Origin: Alicyclobacillus kakegawensis NBRC 103104
GTDB taxonomy: Bacteria > Bacillota > Bacilli > Alicyclobacillales > Alicyclobacillaceae
Assembly: GCF_001552655.1 (NCBI RefSeq)
Contig: NZ_BCRP01000014.1
Span: forward strand, 16,081-80,080
Reading direction: 5' to 3'
Length of the DNA: 64,000 nt
Position numbers and translations under genes: made by a program. Shown here piece by piece: positions 38,311 through 46,642 of this stretch. The notes under the pieces are model-generated. The model was not told the DNA's origin. It was given only the letters and a program-made list of their open reading frames with translations, and made no database searches. Each line of letters starts with the position of its first letter. Position 1 is the first letter of the stretch.

Positions 38311-39300
38311 TCAAAGGGCACTTGGATTCTCCCGTCCCCGCCTCGATTCCTCCCGTCTATCCGCCCAGCGCGCGTACCAAGCCGTCAAAATCGGCACCAA
38401 AATCGCCGTCACAATCACCGCCGCGGCCACCTGCACCGTGGCTGTCGCCGCTATCCCCTTGTACGCTGGGTACACCGCCGCGACGGCGACCGGCACCGCA
38501 GCCGCGTTGCCCGCTGTGGACGCCGCCGCCATGCCTCCCACGCCAGAACCGCCCGTAACGCGGTCGAGCAGGATCAACACAACGCCCGTTATGACCACCA
38601 CAGCGAGACCCAGGATGATGCCGGACGCGCCCGCCTGAACCACGTTCGCCAGATTGATGCCAAAACCAAGCGCCAGGGAGAACAGCGGGATGAGCACGTC
38701 CTGCCCTTTGCTTAAAAATTGTCGCATTTCCTCATCCAGGTTGCCGAGCACCATGCCAATGATAAGCGGCAGAATGGCATAGACGAACGCCAGCAGAGGG
38801 AACGAGGCCAGACCGGCCACACCCAGGATGAGCATAGTGAAAAAGGGCCCCGACTCCAAGGACATGATGGAATACGCAGCGACATCTTCGACCCGCTTGC
38901 CGATCTGGCCCATGAGCGCCATGTACAGGCCCCCGTTGGTGTCGCTGAACGCAGCCACAATGGCCAGGGCGGACAGGCCGAGCACCAGGTGGTTCTGATC
39001 TGACGCCACGTATTTAATCAACAGCCCAATGACAGCCGCTGTCAAGATCTTGCCAACCCACAGGGCGACGCCCTTCTTGAGGATGTACCCAGCCGAACGA
39101 AACTGGATGGTAGCCCCGAGGCAGACGTAAAAAGCGGCCAACAGCGCGAGCGTACCGGTGAACAGGCCGCCGGTGAAGGAACTTGTGAACACCGTGTTAT
39201 CCCCGAGGTTCGGGAACAGGGTGCGCAAAATGGCTCCGATAAGCAGCGGAATCAACATCATCCCGCCCGGCACTTTGTCAATGGCACGTTTGATTCGCAA
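38311..39300 (-). CDS. KdgT-type sugar-acid permease
   Basis: 329-residue integral membrane protein of the 2-keto-3-deoxygluconate:H+ symporter family, about ten transmembrane segments. Family motifs include DKVPGGMMLIPLLIGA at the N-terminus and AFSDTNGGLYMALMGQIG mid-protein. TTG at 39300 with GGAGGGG upstream is the probable start. Context (C4 acid kinase and PdxA2-like dehydrogenase) suggests uptake of a four-carbon sugar acid such as threonate or erythronate. Confidence 0.88.
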   Translation of the reverse strand: MRIKRAIDKVPGGMMLIPLLIGAILRTLFPNLGDNTVFTSSFTGGLFTGTLALLAAFYVCLGATIQFRSAGYILKKGVALWVGKILTAAVIGLLIKYVASDQNHLVLGLSALAIVAAFSDTNGGLYMALMGQIGKRVEDVAAYSIMSLESGPFFTMLILGVAGLASFPLLAFVYAILPLIIGMVLGNLDEEMRQFLSKGQDVLIPLFSLALGFGINLANVVQAGASGIILGLAVVVITGVVLILLDRVTGGSGVGGMAAASTAGNAAAVPVAVAAVYPAYKGIAATATVQVAAAVIVTAILVPILTAWYARWADRREESRRGRENPSAL

Positions 39301-39322
39301 GGAAATTCCCCTCCACTCCGTC

Positions 39323-40339
39323 TTATCCCGCACTTCCGGTGAGAAAATCGGCCGCCACCTGGATGGCCGCAATCATGCTCCGTTCGCGCGCGACGCCGCG
39401 TCCGGCGATGTCGAAGGCGGTCCCATGATCAACCGATGTCCGCAGAATCGGCAGGCCGAGGGTGACATTGATGCCGGTGTCAAACCCCAGCATTTTGATG
39501 GCGATGTGCCCTTGGTCATGGTACATGGCAATCACGGCGTCGAACTCGCCGCTTGCCGCGCGCGCGTACACAGAGTCCGGCGGCAGCGGCCCCGTCACCT
39601 GCAGGCCCTCCGCCCGCGCCTGGTCGACCGCGGGTTGAATCTGGCGCTCGTCCTCGTCGCCAAACAGCCCCCCTTCGCCAGCGTGGGGATTGAGCCCAGC
39701 GACGGCAATCTTCGGATTGGGCAAGCCAAACTGTTTCAACGAGGCCGCCGTCAGCCGGATGCGCTCCAAAATCCGCTCCGTGGTCGCCATCTCGATGGCC
39801 TGGCGCAAACTCACGTGGGTGGTCACGTGCACCACACGCAGTCCTGCGTTCACCAGCATCATGGCGGAACTGGCCGATCCGGACAACGCCGCCAGCGCCT
39901 CGGTGTGCCCGGGATACTTCACCCCCGCCAGCTTCCAGGCCTCCTTGTTGATGGGCGCGGTGCAGACGGCGTCCACCTGCTTTTGCACGGCCAACTCCAC
40001 CGATTTGCGCACATAATCAAACGCTGCCTGCCCCGCCTCGCGCGTAACCTTGCCCCACGGCAGTCCAGCCGGGACGTTGGCGAGATTGAGGACGTCGATG
40101 GTACCCGCCGCGAACGCGGCCTCCTCCACCCCCTGGATTTCCCGCAGCTCCGGCGCTCCATTGGGGAAACGCCCCGCTTCCTCAAGAATCTGGCCGGCCT
40201 CGCGCAGGCGCCCCAGGTCACCGATGATAAGCGGCCGTACACGTTCCCGGCACTCTGGTGCGTATAGCGCCAGCAGGCTGATTTCCGGCCCAATACCCGC
40301 CGGGTCTCCCATCGTCACGGCAACCAACGGTTTCGTCAT
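39323..40339 (-). CDS. PdxA2-like 4-phospho-D-threonate/erythronate dehydrogenase
   Basis: 338 residues, NAD-dependent oxidative decarboxylase of the PdxA family. Signature MGDPAGIGPEI is at the N-terminus and the metal ligands lie in VTTHVSLRQA, GLNPHAGEGG and YHDQGHIAIK. Next to a DUF1537 kinase, members of the PdxA2 clade act on 4-phospho-threonate or -erythronate to give DHAP and CO2, not in pyridoxine synthesis; this organism makes PLP through PdxST. ATGA overlap with the kinase stop. Confidence 0.9.
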   Translation of the reverse strand: MTKPLVAVTMGDPAGIGPEISLLALYAPECRERVRPLIIGDLGRLREAGQILEEAGRFPNGAPELREIQGVEEAAFAAGTIDVLNLANVPAGLPWGKVTREAGQAAFDYVRKSVELAVQKQVDAVCTAPINKEAWKLAGVKYPGHTEALAALSGSASSAMMLVNAGLRVVHVTTHVSLRQAIEMATTERILERIRLTAASLKQFGLPNPKIAVAGLNPHAGEGGLFGDEDERQIQPAVDQARAEGLQVTGPLPPDSVYARAASGEFDAVIAMYHDQGHIAIKMLGFDTGINVTLGLPILRTSVDHGTAFDIAGRGVARERSMIAAIQVAADFLTGSAG

Positions 40340-41628
40340 GACACGTCATCTCCACTTTGGTTGTTCATGTTGCGCAAGAACCGCACCGCCCGCAGCAGCG
40401 CGTCCGGATCGCCAAACCCTCCTGCCTTCGTCACCATCCACGTGCGTCCGTTCTCGGTCTCCACCGTGTTCCAGGGGATCCCCGTCGTCACCTCTCCCCC
40501 GGGCCACAACGCCCGGGCCCCGAGCGCTTTGCACAGCGCCAGCGCGGTATCCCCTCCGGTGGCGACAAACCCCACCGTCCCACCGGCCCATCGCTCGGAC
40601 CACACCCTCGCCGCCGCTGCCAGATCCGCTTCCAATCGCCGGTCCCCCCTATCCAACCTCTTGAGGCCGAGACGGAGGGCCACCACCGGATGACAGGTTT
40701 GGGCGAGGGCGCGCTGGGCGCGCTCCATCTCCCGCTGCCGGGCCAGGTCGTCGGCCAACAGGGCGGGATTGAGTTCAATCACCGGGGCGCCCGTCTCCCC
40801 GGCCATGACTTCCAGTTGTTCGTGCGCCGCCGGGTTGGCACTGCCCACCACCACCAGTACCCTGTCGCAACCGACCGCGGGCAGCCCCCGGTCGCGCGCT
40901 TCGCCATCCATGGGAGTCAGCCAAAGGCGCGGCAGCTGTTTTGCCAGCCCGGCGGACCCGCACAGGAGGATGTCCGGCCAATCCGCAAACGCCTCCGCCA
41001 CGGCGCGCAGGTCTTGATCTTCGGTGGCATCCGCCACCACAATCCGTTCCCCGGATTCCAGGCGGCTCATCCAGGCCAAAATCGCATCCAGGCCGCTGCG
41101 GACAATCGCCAGCGGCAACTCTGCCACCGGCAAGGAGGTCGTCTCCGCGAGGACCTCGCGGATTCGGTCAGACCGGACAGGGTTGCGCGGATCCCGGCCA
41201 AAGGCGGTCCGGTGCACGGGAACCCCGGCGACGGTCAGGCGTCCGCCCTCGACCTGCCTGCCGTTCGCCGGAAAAGCCGGGGCGAGGACGGCCACACGGC
41301 GCCCCAGCCCCAACAGCGCGGTCTCAATCTCCAGGCCGAGGTGGCCCCGCAGGGTGGAGTCGACCTTTTTGTACACGCGTCCGCCGGAAACTCCTGCCGC
41401 AGCCTGATAGACGCGGCGCCGGGCCTCCGCTGGTGGGAGGCCGCGGGTCTCGGTGTCGGCTACCTGCACCACATCGGCACCCAGTTGAGGCTCCCAGGGC
41501 TGGTCCACATCCAATCCGACGCGCACCCTGTACCCGCCGACCTGAAAGTAGTTGGCCGCATCCGCAGCCCCGGTCAGGTCATCCGCCAGGATGTGGACGC
41601 GCGCGGACGCCTTCTGTCCTTCCAACAT
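40336..41628 (-). CDS. Four-carbon acid sugar kinase (DUF1537)
   Basis: 430 residues with the two DUF1537 halves: N-terminal sugar-binding (HILADDLTGAADAANYF, KKVDSTLRGHLG) and C-terminal nucleotide-binding (ATGGDTALALCKALG, ETENGRTWMVTKAGGFG). Phosphorylates a C4 sugar acid at O-4. ATG at 41628 chosen; the frame upstream to 41691 overlaps the regulator. Translationally coupled to the downstream dehydrogenase gene by a 4-base overlap. Confidence 0.92.
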   Translation of the reverse strand: MLEGQKASARVHILADDLTGAADAANYFQVGGYRVRVGLDVDQPWEPQLGADVVQVADTETRGLPPAEARRRVYQAAAGVSGGRVYKKVDSTLRGHLGLEIETALLGLGRRVAVLAPAFPANGRQVEGGRLTVAGVPVHRTAFGRDPRNPVRSDRIREVLAETTSLPVAELPLAIVRSGLDAILAWMSRLESGERIVVADATEDQDLRAVAEAFADWPDILLCGSAGLAKQLPRLWLTPMDGEARDRGLPAVGCDRVLVVVGSANPAAHEQLEVMAGETGAPVIELNPALLADDLARQREMERAQRALAQTCHPVVALRLGLKRLDRGDRRLEADLAAAARVWSERWAGGTVGFVATGGDTALALCKALGARALWPGGEVTTGIPWNTVETENGRTWMVTKAGGFGDPDALLRAVRFLRNMNNQSGDDVS

Positions 41629-41641
41629 GCCTCGCCGCCTT

Positions 41642-42412
41642 TCACTCGCTCTCCCCGCCCCCCTGCGGATGGATTTCCACGATGGGAACACCGCATTGCT
41701 CCACGATTTCGCGGTAGGGCGCCGGAATAAAATCGGTGATGAGCAGGTCGACCTGGGTCAACGGCGCGTACGCGTCAAGCCCCGCATCGCAGAATTTATG
41801 GTGATCCACCAGCAGGATGGACATCCCCGCAGTTTCCATCGCGGCGCGCTTCACAGAGGCGGTCAGCGGATTGAAGTTGTACAAGCCACGGCGCACGTCC
41901 ACTTTGGCGGAGGACAGAAAGTACTTGTCCACCCGCTGGTGGCGGAAGTAAGCGTCCGTCTCGCTGCCGAACACCGCTGCCATTTCCGGCACGTACCTAC
42001 CCGGCGCCAGGTGCACGATGGCGCCGCGACGCGCTGCCGGCTGCAGCACCGCCAGCGAATTGGTATAGACCAGGACTTCGGCCGGCAAATGCGGACACAT
42101 CAGCGCGATGGTAGATCCAGAGTCCAAAGCAATCACGTCGGTGGGCTCCACCATCTGCGCCGCACGCGCCGCAATCTGTCGCTTCGCCACCAGGTGCTCA
42201 CGCGACCGCACGGCAAACTCCGGGCCGTATTCCGTGTCGATGCGCATCCGCAGGTTCCGCCCCGCCTGGTTCGGTTGGTAGTTCAGCTCCTCCGCCGCCT
42301 GCCGCACGCGCGCAGCCAATTCCTCGTCGACCGTCGGCACACCGTTGAGCACCCGCGACACCGTCGCCACAGACACCCCCGCACGCGCCGCCACATCCCG
42401 AATCGTCACCAT
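41642..42412 (-). CDS. Chimeric regulator: LacI-type HTH with DeoR-type sensor
   Basis: 256 residues. Residues 1-55 are a canonical LacI helix-turn-helix and hinge ([23 protein letters not shown], then [12 protein letters not shown]). The rest is a DeoR C-terminal sugar-phosphate sensor: [49 protein letters not shown] and LLITD. No periplasmic-binding-protein domain is present. ATG at 42412 follows AGGGGTG by 8 bases. It ends 13 bases before the kinase start, so it heads the C4-acid operon and probably senses a phosphorylated intermediate. Confidence 0.9.
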   Translation of the reverse strand: MVTIRDVAARAGVSVATVSRVLNGVPTVDEELAARVRQAAEELNYQPNQAGRNLRMRIDTEYGPEFAVRSREHLVAKRQIAARAAQMVEPTDVIALDSGSTIALMCPHLPAEVLVYTNSLAVLQPAARRGAIVHLAPGRYVPEMAAVFGSETDAYFRHQRVDKYFLSSAKVDVRRGLYNFNPLTASVKRAAMETAGMSILLVDHHKFCDAGLDAYAPLTQVDLLITDFIPAPYREIVEQCGVPIVEIHPQGGGESE

Positions 42413-42427
42413 GCCCATCACCCCTGG

Positions 42428-42453
42428 GAATACGATTACAGAAAACGTATTCT
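42428..42453. promoter_or_regulatory. Operator candidate of the chimeric regulator
   Basis: AGAAAACGTATTCT (42440-42453) is an imperfect palindrome around a central CG, the form usual for LacI-type HTH sites. A second arm GAATACG (42428-42434) repeats inversely. Lies 16-40 bases before the regulator start, implying autoregulation. Confidence 0.6.
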
Positions 42454-42496
42454 CATAAAGTAATACAACACGGGCGGCACGTTGTCAAACCAGAAA

Positions 42497-42531
42497 CGCC
42501 CCCGTGCTCTACGAGTGCGGGCACGGGGGCG
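42497..42531 (-). terminator. Intrinsic terminator of the aminopeptidase gene
   Basis: Perfect 11-bp GC-rich stem (42497-42507 with 42521-42531) followed on the minus strand by TTTCTGGTTT, 34 bases past the stop codon at 42565. Confidence 0.75.
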
Positions 42532-42564
42532 ATGGGCGATGAGCGCATGACGGCTATATGACGG

Positions 42565-43524
42565 CTATATCACCGGTTCGCCATCTTTGAGCAGCAACTG
42601 CCCGTCCACATATACCGTCGGCTTCCGAATCACACCGTCCAAATGCACGCCGGCTTGGACCGTGCCGCCAAAAGTAGCGTTGCTGCCAAATGCGACATGG
42701 ATGGTCCCGTAGGCCTTTTCGTCTTCGAGAATGACACCGGTCAAGCGCGCCTTAGGATTGGTGCCAATCCCCAATTCGGCCACATTGCGCGCTTCGCGGC
42801 TGTCGCCGAGTTTCTCGAGCCACTCCCCCGCCCTGTCGCCTTCCGCCTCCACAAGCAATCCGTTCTCGACGACCAGGCGCAAGGGGCTGTTCAGGAGACC
42901 CAGGCCGACCATGGACCCGTCGACAATCAGCTCCCCTTCTCCTGATCCCTCGACCGGCGCGATATACGCTTCCCCGGACGGCAAATTGCCGGATTGACCC
43001 GGTTCCCTGTAGATTCCCGTGCTTGGGATTCCGCATCTACCGGCGATGCTGCACTCAAACACCGCTCCATCCTTTTCGACGCGGACGTGTCTCCCGCCCG
43101 TCAGGATATCCGCAACCCGCTGCGTCAGCCGTTCAACCTCCGCGTAATCGGCAGTAATGGGGCCATGCTCAAACATGTCGAGCGTGATTCCAGGCATGGT
43201 GGCCATGCGCGCCCCCGCCTTCACCGCGTCCTTTCTCGCCTGGGTATGGGTCAGAGAGTGCAGGGTCGGGCAGACCACCACATCGACTAGCCTCATCGCG
43301 TCCGCCACCACGGCCGGCGGTTCCTCGCCACTTCTCTGGCGGGGCGCCATCTCCATGAGAATCGATTCCGCGCCCAGCTTGCGGCCGGCCTCCACCAGCG
43401 CCGCGCAGATCTCTGGCCGCGTCCCGTCGGACACGACCAACAACGTCTCTGATGCGGCCAAACCGAGACACTCAACCAGAATCCGACCCCCGGTGGTGAC
43501 CAACTTATCGAACACAGGTTGCAA
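42565..43524 (-). CDS. M29-like aminopeptidase / NicX-type metalloenzyme
   Basis: 319 residues of the thermophilic aminopeptidase T (M29) superfamily, which also holds 2,5-dihydroxypyridine dioxygenase. Visible: VVSDGTRPEI, VCPTLHSLTHTQARKDA, MPGITLDMF and the C-terminal GIGTNPKARLTGVILEDEKAYGTIHVAFGSN region rich in acidic and His ligands. TTG at 43524 is 6 bases after AGGGGGAG; a GTG at 43542 would place that site inside the gene. Substrate not determined. Confidence 0.8.
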   Translation of the reverse strand: MQPVFDKLVTTGGRILVECLGLAASETLLVVSDGTRPEICAALVEAGRKLGAESILMEMAPRQRSGEEPPAVVADAMRLVDVVVCPTLHSLTHTQARKDAVKAGARMATMPGITLDMFEHGPITADYAEVERLTQRVADILTGGRHVRVEKDGAVFECSIAGRCGIPSTGIYREPGQSGNLPSGEAYIAPVEGSGEGELIVDGSMVGLGLLNSPLRLVVENGLLVEAEGDRAGEWLEKLGDSREARNVAELGIGTNPKARLTGVILEDEKAYGTIHVAFGSNATFGGTVQAGVHLDGVIRKPTVYVDGQLLLKDGEPVI

Positions 43525-43610
43525 TCTTTCTCCCCCTCGCACGGTTGGAATCGCGTCGGTTTAAATGTAACCGGAAAGCCCAGCAACATTATCAGGTAGG
43601 CCCTTGTAAC

Positions 43611-43930
43611 CTATACATGGTGCTTTAGGGCCGGTGGTGCCGTGGAAGACCTCAGCACGATTTCCGAGTTTAAGACAATCTGTGTAGGCATCTTCCGAAC
43701 ACCATCCATCCGTTCGAGCAACAACTGCGCACCAAGCGATCCGAAGTTGTAGGTTGGCTGAATGGCCGCAGTTAGTGCCGAGTCAACGGAAGCCAGCTCG
43801 TCAGTGTTGCCAAAGCTCACAATGCTGAGATCATCCGGTATGCGGATGCCAAGCCGACGCATGGCGCGAACGGTGTGAGCATATTGGAACATGTTGGCCA
43901 CAAACAAGGCGGTCGGCGGATTGCTCATGG
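43611..43930 (-). pseudogene. C-terminal fragment of a LacI-family regulator
   Basis: About 100 residues match the end of a LacI-type effector domain (NPPTALFVANMF, GIRIPDDLSIVSFGN, LGAQLLLERMDG). The HTH and the first two thirds are missing; the frame continues upstream to 44051 as unrelated sequence. It is a truncated relic at the boundary where composition falls and accessory genes begin. Confidence 0.75.
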
Positions 43931-44079
43931 AAAATAGGTCGTCAGAACGACAACAAGAATACTTCATTGTAACGTGGAATTTTAGCCTCCTAAAGGCCCT
44001 GGAGAAAAAGTTGCTTTTTGCTGATTGAAATAGGCGCAGTCGGCCCATCATGCGGGAATGGTCTGATAGGTCACAAAGG

Positions 44080-44118
44080 GGAGAAGCCGCCCCTCAGGGA
44101 GGCTTCTCCTTTATTTTG
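44080..44118 (+). terminator. Orphan intrinsic terminator
   Basis: GGAGAAGCC (44080-44088) pairs with GGCTTCTCC (44101-44109), followed by TTTATTTTG. The only neighbouring gene upstream on this strand is absent, so it probably belonged to a deleted gene; it could also shield the LacI fragment. Confidence 0.6.
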
Positions 44119-44256
44119 CTATGAATGAAATTTTCCCACGGCATCTGCCGCTGTAGCTTGTCAGGCGGATCATAATCAACAGACTCAATGGCTTCTCTCC
44201 GTTGGCGATCTCACTCTCTATCCTTGCGGGAGAAGTCATGTGTGCAGTTCATCATA

Positions 44257-44292
44257 TATTATCATTGACAATATTATCATCATGTATATACT
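44257..44292 (+). promoter_or_regulatory. Promoter and direct repeat before the PadR gene
   Basis: TTGACA (44265-44270), 16-base spacer, TATACT (44287-44292). TATTATCAT occurs twice (44257-44265 and 44272-44280), 15 bases apart, overlapping the -35 box. Likely the PadR autoregulatory site. Confidence 0.65.
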
Positions 44293-44313
44293 CATGAGCA
44301 GGAGGCGATTGGA

Positions 44314-44835
44314 GTGAATATCGAAAGCGTAATCCTCGGCTTTTTGATGGATGAGCCAATGAGCGGTTATGACATCAAGCGAAAGTTTGACATGTCGGTT
44401 TCAAACTTCTTCGAGGCGACATTCAGCGGTATTTACCCGGCATTGCGGAAGATGGAGAGCGCGGGGTTGATTACAAAAGAGGTCGTCATCCAGCAGGGAA
44501 AACCGAACAAAAACGTATTCGCCATAACAGAAGCCGGGAAAGAGGCTTTTTTTGCGTACCTGGAAAGTCCCTCACGGGCCACGGTGGTTCATTCCGACTT
44601 TTTGATCCGCTTCTTCTTCGGCAAACATGCTTCAAAAGAACAACTCCAACGATGGATTTTGGATGAACGAAACCGGATCGAAGAAAATTACAGGAAATTG
44701 CTAGAGACGAAAGAATCCGTGTACGAGCACCTGACTCCGTTTGAAGCGTTGACCCTTGATTATGGTATCGCCCACACAGCCTTTTCATTGGAATGGCTCC
44801 AGCTGCTCGCACGCGAAAGTGGCATGGAGGTGTGA
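44314..44835 (+). CDS. PadR-family transcriptional regulator
   Basis: 173 residues: winged helix (about 5-80; ILGFLMDEPMSGYDIKRKF, YPALRKMESAGLI) followed by a C-terminal alpha-helical dimerisation domain (PadR subfamily 2, Vir_act_alpha_C). GTG start with AGGAGG 11 bases upstream. It ends 4 bases before an MFS efflux gene, so it probably represses its own operon until drug-like ligands bind. Confidence 0.92.
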   Translation: MNIESVILGFLMDEPMSGYDIKRKFDMSVSNFFEATFSGIYPALRKMESAGLITKEVVIQQGKPNKNVFAITEAGKEAFFAYLESPSRATVVHSDFLIRFFFGKHASKEQLQRWILDERNRIEENYRKLLETKESVYEHLTPFEALTLDYGIAHTAFSLEWLQLLARESGMEV

Positions 44836-44839
44836 TCCG

Positions 44840-46561
44840 ATGGCGAAGACAAACCAAGGATTTGGCATCGTGGCTCTCATGTGTTTAGGCATATTTGTTT
44901 GCATGATAGACACGACCATCATGAATATCGCCCTCCCTGCCATTCAGGACGATCTGCACGCCTCCTTGGAAACGATGTCCTGGATGCTGAACGTCTACAC
45001 CATGTCAATCGCTGTCCTTTCCATCCCTCTGGCGCGTGTGGCCGAGATTTTTGGAAAAAATAAATTTTTTATTCTTGGGACGTTCCTTTTTGGAACGGGA
45101 TCCGCTCTATGCGGGCTGGCCAACAGCGGCGAATGGTTGATTACAGCCCGGTTTGTGCAGAGTATCGGAGCTGCCGTTCTGATGCCTGTCAGCATGATTA
45201 TCGGCGTGAGTGCGGTCCCTGTCAGCAAGCGCTACATAGCCCTCGCGACACTGGGCAGTACCCAGGGACTCGCCGCAGCCTTGGGTCCCGCGGTTGGCGG
45301 ATTCCTGACTCAAATCGCCGGCTGGCCCTGGGTGTTTTACGTGAACGTGCCCATCTGCTTGACCGCCATTTTGCTCGGGCTAATAAAGTTGCCGCTGCGC
45401 AACGAAGATCGCACTCGCGTGAAACTGGACTTCCTAGGTGTCCTCCTGTCCAGCCTCTCTGTTTTTTCTCTAACATTCGTGTTGGTGAGAGGCAATGATT
45501 GGGGCTGGACCAGTAGGTTGGCTTGGGTCTGTTACCTGGTGGCCTTTCTCTCATTGGTTGCGTTCTTGATTGCAGAGCGCAGGGTGGCCAATCCTATGGT
45601 AAATTTATCCCTGTTCCGCAATCGCCAATTCGGGGCAGCCACCCTGGCGATGGTGGCCGCAACCGTTTATATGGTGGGCGTCACGGTGTTGCTTCCGCAG
45701 TTTTTGACACGGTTCCAAAACAAAACGGAGTTGCAGGCAGCCCTTTTGATCACCCCCGTTTCAGCAACCATATTCTTCATCGCACCGATTTCCGGCACAA
45801 TCGCGAATAAAATTGGAAACTTCCTGCCTGTCCTGTTCGGGTTTATGTCGCTCGGATCGGCGTATTTCCTGCTTGAGACGCTCACCATACAGGCTTCCAC
45901 TTTGCATCTGGTGCTGATTGCTATGCTGGTCGGAGCTGGGTTCGGTCTCGTGATTGGTCCAGCAAGCACTACGAGCGCAGCAGATTTTGAGGGCGAGATG
46001 CTGACTGCCGCACAAAGCGTGACTCAGATGTTTCGACAGATTGCGGTCGTCCTGGCTGTAGCGATATCCGTCTCGGGCTTAACCCACTACCTCTCTGTCC
46101 AACAAAGAGAAGTCATGCATTATGCGAGCGACAGAGCCAGTGAATTGAACGTTCCGGATTCCGTGAAATCCGCCGTTCTCCGAGAGTCAAAGACTCGAAT
46201 TTTGAGCTCCACATGGAATTCCGGCGGCGAAAATCCACCATCCAGCTCCGTGCTGCCCAAGACTGAACGCCAAAAGATGATTGCGGCCGCTGTGGACAAA
46301 GTCCTCTCCGGCATGCCGCCGGACACCCGGAAGCAAGCGAGATCGAGGGTCGTCGAACGGGTGACTCAACAGGTGGATGCTGACCTCCAAAAGTACAAGC
46401 AACAAATGGACGCGTATTCATATGACCTGGAACATCAGGCTGCAGAATTGATGTCGGCCTCGTTTTCAAAACTGTATCGGGCTGGATTCCCGATTGTTCT
46501 GGCAACCATCATGGTTTCCTTCTTGTTTTTGGGAGGAAGAAAAGCAGAGGGCGCAAAATAG
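44840..46561 (+). CDS. MFS multidrug efflux transporter (DHA2, 14 TM)
   Basis: 573 residues, EmrB/QacA type. Motif C-like GSTQGLAAALGPAVGGFL, the first helix motif IDTTIMNIALPAIQ and 14 hydrophobic segments. An insert of about 125 hydrophilic residues (about 420-545; includes VPDSVKSAVLRESKT and the Gln/Lys-rich QQVDADLQKYKQQMDAY) sits before the last helix and would lie outside the cell. ATG at 44840 follows GGAGG. Cotranscribed with padR. Confidence 0.9.
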   Translation: MAKTNQGFGIVALMCLGIFVCMIDTTIMNIALPAIQDDLHASLETMSWMLNVYTMSIAVLSIPLARVAEIFGKNKFFILGTFLFGTGSALCGLANSGEWLITARFVQSIGAAVLMPVSMIIGVSAVPVSKRYIALATLGSTQGLAAALGPAVGGFLTQIAGWPWVFYVNVPICLTAILLGLIKLPLRNEDRTRVKLDFLGVLLSSLSVFSLTFVLVRGNDWGWTSRLAWVCYLVAFLSLVAFLIAERRVANPMVNLSLFRNRQFGAATLAMVAATVYMVGVTVLLPQFLTRFQNKTELQAALLITPVSATIFFIAPISGTIANKIGNFLPVLFGFMSLGSAYFLLETLTIQASTLHLVLIAMLVGAGFGLVIGPASTTSAADFEGEMLTAAQSVTQMFRQIAVVLAVAISVSGLTHYLSVQQREVMHYASDRASELNVPDSVKSAVLRESKTRILSSTWNSGGENPPSSSVLPKTERQKMIAAAVDKVLSGMPPDTRKQARSRVVERVTQQVDADLQKYKQQMDAYSYDLEHQAAELMSASFSKLYRAGFPIVLATIMVSFLFLGGRKAEGAK

Positions 46562-46642
46562 ATGACTTGCGTCATAATATCAATTGAACTTGAATTTTCA
46601 TGGCTATCAACGTATGTATAATGCTAGTGGGAGGTGGATTCA

